A DNA stretch of 5,773 nucleotides, taken from assembly GCA_047975295.1 (NCBI GenBank), contig JBKEDH010000030.1, positions 1 to 5,773 of the forward strand, written 5' to 3'. This document shows, in pieces, positions 1 through 5,773 of this stretch. Origin of the DNA: JBKEDH01 sp047975295. GTDB lineage: Bacteria; Bacteroidota; Bacteroidia; Flavobacteriales; Flavobacteriaceae. Position numbers and translations under genes: made by a program. A model generated the notes under the pieces. The model worked only from the letters and a program-made list of their open reading frames with translations. It was not told the origin of the DNA and did not search any database. The number at the start of each line of letters is the position of its first letter. The first letter of the stretch is position 1.

Positions 1-1851
1 ATGGTAGAGCGCGATAAAAACCATCCGAGCGTTATTATGTGGAGTTTGGGCAACGAGTCGGGCAAAGGGCCAAACCATGCTGCCATGGCAAGCTGGACAC
101 GTGATTTCGATATTACCAGACCTATTCATTACGAGCCGGCTCAGGGAAACCCAAGATTGGAGGGATATATAGACGAAAGGGATGAACGATACCCATCGAC
201 GGGCGACCACTCGCACCGTTTCGAAAACCCGCAAGACGAGCCTTATGTCGATATGGTAAGCCGTTTTTATCCGGGTGTTTTTACACCCCAATTTTTATTA
301 GATAACAAGGCCGATACCCGTCCCATTTTATTTGTAGAATATTCGCATTCCATGGGAAATTCTACGGGAAATATAAAAGAATTTTGGGATAAATTCCGTT
401 CGCTACCAAGAATGATTGGTGGTTGTATTTGGGATTATAAAGACCAAGGTTTGTTAAAAGTAGATAAAAAAACGGGACAGGAATTTTATGCTTATGGTGG
501 TGATTTTGGCGAAGTACGGCACGATGGCAATTTTTGTATTAACGGTATTGTGGCTTCCGATGGGCGACCCAAAGCGGCCATGTACGAAAACAAATGGGTG
601 TACCAACCTGCAACTTCAACTTTAAATAAAAATGAACTGACCATTAAAAACCGCCAAGCTACTAAATCGTTGGCCGATTTTATTCCGGTAATTAAAATTT
701 TGGAAAACGGAGTGCTTATAAAAACCCACACGTTAAATCCGTTGAATGTTGAAGCGGGAGAAAAAACCGTTGTAAATATTGAAAAGTATTTACCAAAATT
801 TAAAGCCAATGCAGAGTATTTTTTACATATCGAATTTCAATTGCCGGAAGATAAAAAATGGGCAAACAAGGGGTTTGTTGTGGCAGCCGATTGGTTTTTG
901 GTAAAAGCAAAGGGTACGGTTGGCTACGTTTCAAAAGTATCAAAAGATGTTTCGATTTCTGAAACCGATGCGAATTTTCAAATAAACGGAGCCAATTTCA
1001 ATATTAAAATAAATAAAGAAAACGGGGCATTAAATTCATATATATTTAAAGGTGAAGAACAGGTTTTTGCGCCTTTGCTGCCAAATTTTACACGACCGTT
1101 AACCGATAACGACCGCAAAGGCTGGAAACCGCATAAAGTATTGAAACAATGGTACGATAATAAACCAAAATTAATTTCCGTAAAAGCCAAAAAATTAGGG
1201 GATGAGGTTGAAATTGTTTCAAATTATGAAATAGTAAAAGACAGTGCAAATGTTTCTCTTACCTACTATATCAAGCCCGACGGAGCCATAAAAGTCAATT
1301 ATAAATTAAAGGCTTTAACCGAGTTGCCCAATATACCAAAGGTGGGTATGCAAATGGGGATTCAAGATAAATTTAGGCAGATTTCGTGGTATGGAAAAGG
1401 AGAGCTGGAAAATTATGTCGATAGAGGTTTTGGTTTCCCTATCGAGCGTTACAACATACCATTAGAAAATTTTATCGAGCCTTACGTGATGCCTCAAGAA
1501 AATGGAAACCGGACCGAAGTACGATGGCTGGCCGGAACTACAAAAAACAATAACGAAGGATTGTTGGTTGTGGCAGAAAGCAAACCGTTAAACATGAGCG
1601 TTTGGCCATATACCGAAGAGAACATTAATGAAGCGAAACACACCTACGATTTAAAAGAATCGGGATATTTAACCTTAAATATCGATTTAATCCAAATGGG
1701 CATTGGTGGAAACGATAGTTGGTCGCCGGTGGGTGCACCCATGAAAAAATACCAAATTCCGTCTAAAAATTACGAATATGGTTTTTATATCGTACCATTT
1801 AAATCGAACAATTTAGGATTAGACAAAGCACTTGAAAAATTTAAGTATTGA
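1..1851 (+). CDS. GH2 beta-galactosidase (LacZ type), C-terminal 616 residues; 5' end outside the window
   Basis: This is a retaining glycoside hydrolase of family GH2, most likely a beta-galactosidase that removes terminal beta-linked galactose (or a related sugar) from oligosaccharides. The ATG at position 1 is an internal methionine: the first residues (MVERDKNHPSVIMWSLGNES) match the middle of LacZ just before its acid/base glutamate, so roughly 450 N-terminal residues, including any signal peptide, are missing. The catalytic TIM barrel runs to about residue 200. It holds the acid/base Glu19 in GNESG (E. coli E461), the nucleophile Glu113 in FVEYSHSMGNS (E537), IWDYKDQGL at 143-151, YGGDFG at 165-170, and FCING at 178-182, whose F and N match the E. 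coli sodium-site F601/N604. A beta-sandwich linker (about 205-300) is followed by the Bgal_small_N domain (about 325-610), with NFTRPLTDND at 362-371 and GIGGNDSWSP at 567-576; Trp574 matches the substrate-platform W999. The visible part looks intact and functional. Family assignment is secure, exact sugar specificity is not. The stop TGA overlaps the start of the next gene. Confidence 0.95.
   Translation: MVERDKNHPSVIMWSLGNESGKGPNHAAMASWTRDFDITRPIHYEPAQGNPRLEGYIDERDERYPSTGDHSHRFENPQDEPYVDMVSRFYPGVFTPQFLLDNKADTRPILFVEYSHSMGNSTGNIKEFWDKFRSLPRMIGGCIWDYKDQGLLKVDKKTGQEFYAYGGDFGEVRHDGNFCINGIVASDGRPKAAMYENKWVYQPATSTLNKNELTIKNRQATKSLADFIPVIKILENGVLIKTHTLNPLNVEAGEKTVVNIEKYLPKFKANAEYFLHIEFQLPEDKKWANKGFVVAADWFLVKAKGTVGYVSKVSKDVSISETDANFQINGANFNIKINKENGALNSYIFKGEEQVFAPLLPNFTRPLTDNDRKGWKPHKVLKQWYDNKPKLISVKAKKLGDEVEIVSNYEIVKDSANVSLTYYIKPDGAIKVNYKLKALTELPNIPKVGMQMGIQDKFRQISWYGKGELENYVDRGFGFPIERYNIPLENFIEPYVMPQENGNRTEVRWLAGTTKNNNEGLLVVAESKPLNMSVWPYTEENINEAKHTYDLKESGYLTLNIDLIQMGIGGNDSWSPVGAPMKKYQIPSKNYEYGFYIVPFKSNNLGLDKALEKFKY
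1842..1851 (+). promoter_or_regulatory. Coupled stop/start: TTG start of the GH106-type gene overlapping the GH2 stop (TTGA)
   Basis: The GH2 stop TGA (1849-1851) overlaps the TTG start codon (1848-1850) of the next gene. In the frame of the downstream gene a TAA stop sits at 1842-1844. Only GTA, TTG and ATA codons then lie before the signal peptide's charged region, so TTG is the only standard start that preserves the complete lipoprotein signal. No GGAGG-like sequence precedes it; the upstream bases are A-rich (gaaaaattt), as is common in Bacteroidota. Translation is probably coupled to termination of the GH2 gene. Confidence 0.75.
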
Positions 1852-1910
1852 TACCTTTTAAAATAAAATATATCGTTCTGTTTTTTGTATTGCTTTCTGT
1901 TTTGTCTTGC
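1848..1910 (+). other. Lipoprotein signal peptide with lipobox and acidic post-Cys residues
   Basis: The first 21 codons of the GH106-type gene encode a short positive region (Lys5, Lys7), a hydrophobic core (IVLFFVLLSVL) and the lipobox VLSC, with Cys21 encoded at 1908-1910. This predicts signal peptidase II cleavage and a lipid anchor. The mature protein begins C-E-E-N-Q. In Bacteroidota, acidic residues directly after the lipidated cysteine are characteristic of the lipoprotein export signal that sends proteins to the cell surface, so surface display is likely; that last step is inference. Confidence 0.8.
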
Positions 1911-4900
1911 GAGGAGAATCAGAAAACAACAACAGCATTTTTTCAACCCACGGAAGAATCGGCAAAACCTTGGGTATATTGGTATTGGATGAAAGGTGCT
2001 TATTCCAAGGAAGGCATTACCGCCGATTTGGAAGCGATGAAAAAAGCAGGGATACGAGGTGCTTATTTAATGACGATTAAAGGGCCGGGAGAAGAACCGT
2101 TAATGAATCCGCCTGTTATTCAATTAAGCAAGGCGTTTTGGGATTTGGTACGTTGGGCACTACAGGAAGCCGATAGATTGGAATTGAAAATAGCCTTTCA
2201 TCCTGCCGATGGTTTTGCTGTTGCCGGAGGCCCTTGGATTACTCCGGAATTATCCATGCAAAAAGTAGTTTGGGCCGATACAGTTGTAAATGGAAATACG
2301 GTTGTAAATGTAAAGTTGCCAACACCGGAACATTATAAAGATTATTATAAAGATATCGCCACATTTGCCATTCCTGTTGAAAAAGTATTTAAAACCTCTA
2401 TTGATATCCGGCCAAAAGTAAGTACCTCAATTAATGAAAATGCCGATTTTTTAACCAATGATTCCAAAGAGCAAACACAATTCCGATTACGGGAATCCGG
2501 CTATATCCAATATGAATTTAATGAGCCTTTTGCCTGTAAATCTATTCAAATTGAAACCAAAGGCAATAATTATCAGGCTCACCGATTGCTAATTGAAATA
2601 AGTGACGACGGAAAACATTTTAAAAGTTTGGGACGTTTGGAAACCCCGCGTTCAGGTTGGCAGGATACCGATGCGTTTTATACCCATAGTTTTTCTGCAA
2701 AGGCAAAATATTTCCGGTTTGTTTACAGTCCAGAAGGCTCGGAACCCGGAGCAGAAGATTTGGATATGGCCAAGTGGAATTCAACCTTAAAAGTTACCAA
2801 AATTATTCTTTCCGAAACACCTTTAATCGATAATTACCAAGGGAAATCGGGTGTTGTTTGGCGAATTAGTTCCCGAAATACAGAAAAACAAATTCCAACT
2901 TCCAATTGTGTAAGTACCGAACAGATGGTCAACATATCGGAATTTATGGATAAAAAAGGCATTTTAAACTGGAATGTACCGGAGGGACAATGGCGTATTT
3001 TACGTTTTGGACATACTTCTACAGGCCATGAAAACGCAACTGCGGGTGGTGGTCGTGGTCTGGAAGTAGATAAATTTAATGCCGAAGCGGTACGTTTCCA
3101 GTTAGACCATTGGTATGGCGAAATGCGTCGTGTTGCAGGCGAAGAATTGGCATCGAAAGTGGTGAAAATCCTTCACATGGACAGTTGGGAATGTGGTAGT
3201 CAAAACTGGTCGCCCGTATTTCAGACCGAATTTAAAAATCGCCGTGGTTACGATATTGTGAATTATTTGCCGGTAATGGCGGGAATTCCGTTGGATAATA
3301 TAGAAAAATCGGAACAGATTTTATATGATATTAGAAAAACCATTGCCGAATTGACTGCCGATAATTTTTTTGGAACCTTAAAAGAAGAAGCCAAGAAAAC
3401 AGGTGTAAAATTCAGTACCGAAAATGTAGCACCAACTATGGTTAGCGATGGTCTGTTACATTTTAAATATGTGGATTATCCGGGTGGTGAATTTTGGTTT
3501 AGAAGCCCCACGCACGATAAGCCCAACGATATGCTGGATGCCATTAATGGTGGGCATATTTACGGTCGCAATATTATCCAGGCCGAAGCCTTTACACAAT
3601 TGCGAATGGATTGGGACGAGCATCCGGCAAATTTAAAGACTATGGCCGACAGAAATTATGCTTTGGGCATTAACCGTTTTTTCTATCATGTGTTTATGCA
3701 CAATCCGTGGCTAGACCGAAAGCCGGGTATGACGTTAGACCCCATAGGTACTTTTTTTCAGCGTGACCAAACATGGTGGGAACCCGGAAGTGCTTTTTTC
3801 GAGTATTGTAAAAATGTGCAATTTCAACTTCAAAAAGGAAAACCCGTGATTGATTTTGCGGTATTTACAGGCGAAGATATTCCGTCACGTTCGGTACTGC
3901 CCGACCGTTTGGTGCCGTTTATGCCCAATGTGTTTGGAGCGGAACGTGTGGCTTCGGAAAAAGCCCGATTGGCAAATATGGGGCAGCCATCGGCAAGTAT
4001 GCCAAAAGAAGTAAAATACACTAAAAACAGTACCGATTTATCGCAATGGGTCAATGCTTTAAACGGCTATAAATACGATTCGTTTAACAGCGATGTATTG
4101 TTAAATGCCGAAGTAAAAGATGGCAAAGTAGTGTTTAAAAATGCTTTAACCTATCAATTTTTAGTATTTCCGGATGTTCGGAAAATGATGCCAACACAAA
4201 TCATGTCTTTGAAAGTGGCTCAGAAAATGGTGGATTTGGTAAAAGCCGGAGCAACCATTTTTGTTGGTGAAAAACCAACAGCCATGGCCCATTTCAATAC
4301 TAATAAAGTACAATGGCAAACGGTTGTTGACGAATTGTGGTCGGGCAACGGAAAACAGCGATGGACTTTAGGACGGGGAAAAATAATCCAATTGCCGTAC
4401 TTAGGCCATGATTTCTTGGAATTGGGAGTTGCGCCCAATGTGCTTGTAGATAAAAAAGAAGCGGGTACTTTGGCCTGGACACACCGTCAATTGGCCGATG
4501 AAAGCATTTATTTTTTATCGAATCAAAAAGAAGAAGAGCGCAAGTTGGAAGTGTCGTTTAGAATTTCAGAAAAACAACCCACTTTATACCATCCAATTTC
4601 CAACGAAACTAGAACTTTGGAAAATTGGAAGGAAGAAAACGGGCGAACCATCGTTCCGTTACAGTTTTTACCAAACGAAGCTTATTTTATTATTTTTAAA
4701 GATGAAACCGATAAAAAGGCTTCTGAAGGAAAACAAAACTGGTCAAGTTTTGAACCTGTGAAAATTTTAAATGAAAACTGGTCGCTTCAATTTGATGAGG
4801 AGTATAATGGACCTTCAAAAGCTATTCAAATAGATAAATTGTTCGATTGGTCAACATCGGCCAACGATAGCATTAAATATTATTCGGGAACAGCAAGCTA

Positions 4901-5243
4901 TACAAAAACCTTCAATTGGAATTTAAAAGACACAGATAATTTGTTTTTAGAATTTGAAGGAGTGAATTGTATCGCCGAAGTAATTTTAAATGGGAAAAAC
5001 TGCGGTGTGGTTTGGACGTATCCTTATCGCATAAATATTTCCAAAGCCATAAAAGAAGGTGAAAATAAATTAGAGGTAAACGTTACCAATACGTGGGCCA
5101 ACCGATTGATTGGCGATGAGAAATTACCAAAAAAAAATCGGTTAACATGGACAACTGCCCCATATAGATTGGATGATACCATGATGGTAAAATCGGGATT
5201 GTTAGGAACCATTCAAATAAAAAAAGAGACAAATGAAAAATAG
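1848..5243 (+). CDS. GH106-type alpha-L-rhamnosidase-like lipoprotein
   Basis: This is a large outer-membrane-lipidated glycoside hydrolase resembling family GH106, whose known members release alpha-L-rhamnose from pectins and other rhamnosides. Residues 1-21 form a lipoprotein signal peptide ending in VLSC. The family's opening motif is YWYWMKGAY (44-52) followed by a Leu/Met-rich 'GITADLEAMKKAGI' stretch. An F5/8-type-C-like beta-sandwich appears inserted at about 212-295. Further family landmarks are GHE at 393-395, DSWE at 445-448, STEN at 523-526, PGGEFWF at 545-551, QAEAFT at 578-583 and HVFMHNPW at 614-621. Glu448 and Glu580 lie 132 residues apart, exactly the spacing I recall for E461 and E593 of the Bacteroides enzyme BT0986, so they are the likely catalytic pair. 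The last 150 residues (about 976-1128) form a galactose-binding-like beta-sandwich (FLEFEGVNCIAEVILNGK, then VNVTNTWANRL). The length of 1131 is normal for the family and no frame disruption is seen. The start is TTG at 1848, overlapping the GH2 stop. Other GH106-like specificities remain possible. Confidence 0.88.
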   Translation: MIPFKIKYIVLFFVLLSVLSCEENQKTTTAFFQPTEESAKPWVYWYWMKGAYSKEGITADLEAMKKAGIRGAYLMTIKGPGEEPLMNPPVIQLSKAFWDLVRWALQEADRLELKIAFHPADGFAVAGGPWITPELSMQKVVWADTVVNGNTVVNVKLPTPEHYKDYYKDIATFAIPVEKVFKTSIDIRPKVSTSINENADFLTNDSKEQTQFRLRESGYIQYEFNEPFACKSIQIETKGNNYQAHRLLIEISDDGKHFKSLGRLETPRSGWQDTDAFYTHSFSAKAKYFRFVYSPEGSEPGAEDLDMAKWNSTLKVTKIILSETPLIDNYQGKSGVVWRISSRNTEKQIPTSNCVSTEQMVNISEFMDKKGILNWNVPEGQWRILRFGHTSTGHENATAGGGRGLEVDKFNAEAVRFQLDHWYGEMRRVAGEELASKVVKILHMDSWECGSQNWSPVFQTEFKNRRGYDIVNYLPVMAGIPLDNIEKSEQILYDIRKTIAELTADNFFGTLKEEAKKTGVKFSTENVAPTMVSDGLLHFKYVDYPGGEFWFRSPTHDKPNDMLDAINGGHIYGRNIIQAEAFTQLRMDWDEHPANLKTMADRNYALGINRFFYHVFMHNPWLDRKPGMTLDPIGTFFQRDQTWWEPGSAFFEYCKNVQFQLQKGKPVIDFAVFTGEDIPSRSVLPDRLVPFMPNVFGAERVASEKARLANMGQPSASMPKEVKYTKNSTDLSQWVNALNGYKYDSFNSDVLLNAEVKDGKVVFKNALTYQFLVFPDVRKMMPTQIMSLKVAQKMVDLVKAGATIFVGEKPTAMAHFNTNKVQWQTVVDELWSGNGKQRWTLGRGKIIQLPYLGHDFLELGVAPNVLVDKKEAGTLAWTHRQLADESIYFLSNQKEEERKLEVSFRISEKQPTLYHPISNETRTLENWKEENGRTIVPLQFLPNEAYFIIFKDETDKKASEGKQNWSSFEPVKILNENWSLQFDEEYNGPSKAIQIDKLFDWSTSANDSIKYYSGTASYTKTFNWNLKDTDNLFLEFEGVNCIAEVILNGKNCGVVWTYPYRINISKAIKEGENKLEVNVTNTWANRLIGDEKLPKKNRLTWTTAPYRLDDTMMVKSGLLGTIQIKKETNEK
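5233..5243 (+). promoter_or_regulatory. 11-base overlap of GH106-type gene end and acetylesterase start
   Basis: The ATG of the esterase (5233-5235) lies inside the last codons of the GH106-type gene, whose TAG stop is at 5241-5243. The preceding bases (ataaaaaaagagacaa) are A-rich, with no good Shine-Dalgarno match. The arrangement indicates a shared transcript and probable translational coupling through local reinitiation. Confidence 0.75.
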
Positions 5244-5292
5244 CGTATTATTAGTTTTGGGTTGTGTTTTTGGAGTATTAACCATGCAAGCC
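5233..5292 (+). other. Signal peptide of the acetylesterase
   Basis: The first 20 residues (MKNSVLLVLGCVFGVLTMQA) have one lysine, a hydrophobic core and a small residue (Ala20) before the mature sequence EIKLPALF, which fits signal peptidase I export to the periplasm or beyond. LGC at 9-11 resembles a lipobox. However, it would leave a core of only about seven residues and a mature start of hydrophobic VFGVL, so lipidation is less likely. Confidence 0.7.
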
Positions 5293-5773
5293 GAAATAAA
5301 ACTACCGGCATTGTTTACCGACAATATGATGTTGCAACAACAAATGGAGGCTCCAATTTGGGGCTGGGCAAATAAAAACGAAAACCTAACGATTTCCACA
5401 TCGTGGGATTCAAAAATATATCAGGTTACAGCCGATAAACTTGGGCAATGGAAAACCATATTACAAACGCCAAAAGCAGGCGGGCCTTATGTTATTTCGG
5501 TAACAAACGGTAGTGAAACCAAAACCATTAACAATGTGCTGATTGGCGAGGTTTGGTTGTGTTCTGGTCAGTCTAATATGGAAATGCCCTTAAAAGGATT
5601 TTCGGGGCAGCCCGTAAAAGGAGGTAACGAGGCCATTGTTCGTTCCAACAATAAAAATATTCGTTTTATAACCATTCCAAGGGTAACAGTTTTAGAACCC
5701 AAAAACGATTTTGAAGGCCAATGGGAAACTGCTTCGCCACAAACCACTGGCAATTTTAGTGCAACCGCATGGT
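5233..5773 (+). CDS. Sialate O-acetylesterase family protein (SASA/SGNH hydrolase), N-terminal 180 residues; 3' end outside the window
   Basis: This is a secreted carbohydrate esterase predicted to remove O-acetyl groups from glycans. The ATG at 5233 opens a frame that stays open to the window end. Residues 1-20 look like a signal peptide, with Lys2, the hydrophobic core VLLVLGCVFGVL and cleavage after MQA. The mature protein starts with the family's usual N-terminal beta-sandwich (IKLPALFTDNMMLQQ at 22-36, PIWGWA at 41-46). The SGNH hydrolase block I follows as GEVWLCSGQSNMEMP (105-119), with nucleophile Ser114 in GQSN. FSATAW at 175-180 matches the conserved stretch just before the missing part. 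The catalytic Asp/His pair is expected downstream and cannot be checked; family members are usually about 470-690 residues. It overlaps the GH106-type gene by 11 bases, so it belongs to the same transcript. Despite the family name, members in such loci usually act on acetylated plant or algal polysaccharides rather than sialic acid. That substrate reassignment is inference. Confidence 0.9.
   Translation, partial: MKNSVLLVLGCVFGVLTMQAEIKLPALFTDNMMLQQQMEAPIWGWANKNENLTISTSWDSKIYQVTADKLGQWKTILQTPKAGGPYVISVTNGSETKTINNVLIGEVWLCSGQSNMEMPLKGFSGQPVKGGNEAIVRSNNKNIRFITIPRVTVLEPKNDFEGQWETASPQTTGNFSATAW

Noticed and set aside
1..3. The ATG at the first base as the true start of the GH2 gene.
   Set aside because: The sequence begins in the middle of the LacZ catalytic barrel, only 18 residues before the acid/base glutamate. 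The N-terminal sugar-binding and beta-sandwich domains of GH2 would be missing, so the gene must begin upstream.
5129..5137. A run of nine A bases inside the GH106-type gene, a possible polymerase-slippage site.
   Set aside because: The encoded sequence (LPKKNRL) continues in frame into a normal C-terminal beta-sandwich. A one-base slip toward the esterase frame meets TAA at 5143. It is better read as ordinary AT-rich coding sequence.
5219..5243. A run of seven A bases from which a single-base slip would join the GH106-type frame to the esterase frame without a stop, giving a fusion protein.
   Set aside because: The fusion would bury the esterase signal peptide inside a long protein, and the esterase has its own well-placed ATG. 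With only a few codons between the run and the ATG, an open frame is expected by chance.
5284..5286. The second ATG of the esterase (Met18) as an alternative start.
   Set aside because: It would remove almost the whole signal peptide from a protein family that is normally exported, and the upstream ATG already fits the operon overlap.
492..5753. Open frames of 60-105 codons on the minus strand (for example 492-809, 978-1190, 3830-4054, 4220-4438, 5024-5212, 5202-5399, 5568-5753) and small alternative-frame plus-strand frames (2602-2790, 3448-3636, 4498-4761).
   Set aside because: Each lies inside a well-supported enzyme gene, in another frame. None shows a recognisable domain, and they are explained as chance open frames opposite or beside real coding sequence.
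1..5773. Internal promoters, terminators, riboswitches, tRNA or other RNA genes, insertion sequences, CRISPR arrays.
   Set aside because: The three coding regions overlap and cover every base. I saw no hairpin with T-tract, no direct or inverted repeat series and no transposase-like protein.

Overview
The window looks like a fragment of a polysaccharide utilization locus (PUL) from a member of the Bacteroidota, probably a Flavobacteriia- or Bacteroidia-type organism. The DNA is moderately AT-rich (roughly 40% GC by eye). There are no clear Shine-Dalgarno sequences before the internal start codons. The gene mix (large GH2, GH106-type lipoprotein, SGNH acetylesterase) is typical of that phylum. 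Species or genus cannot be read from the sequence.

Three genes lie head to tail on the + strand and fill the whole window. (1) Positions 1-1851 are the C-terminal part of a LacZ-type GH2 beta-galactosidase. Its beginning lies upstream of the window. (2) Positions 1848-5243 are a complete 1131-residue glycoside hydrolase of the GH106 (alpha-L-rhamnosidase) type, with a lipoprotein signal peptide. (3) Positions 5233-5773 are the first 180 residues of a secreted acetylesterase of the 'sialate O-acetylesterase' (SASA/SGNH) family, cut off by the window end. Genes 1 and 2 overlap by 4 bases (TTGA) and genes 2 and 3 by 11 bases. There is therefore no intergenic space, no room for an internal promoter or terminator, and translational coupling is likely. 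No stretch lacks a gene, and I see no RNA gene, mobile element, CRISPR array or notable repeat.

The three products make sense as a team that trims an acetylated, rhamnose- and galactose-containing glycan, for example a pectic rhamnogalacturonan or another rhamnose-rich plant or algal polysaccharide. The esterase would remove acetyl groups, the GH106-type enzyme would release alpha-L-rhamnose, and the GH2 enzyme would release beta-galactose or a related sugar. The individual family calls rest on visible catalytic motifs. The common substrate is inference, because the SusC/SusD pair, the regulator and any sulfatases or lyases that would identify it lie outside the window.

I did not find a convincing undescribed system here. 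The points most worth a second look are the forced TTG start of the GH106-type gene, its acidic post-cysteine surface-export signal, and its unresolved substrate.
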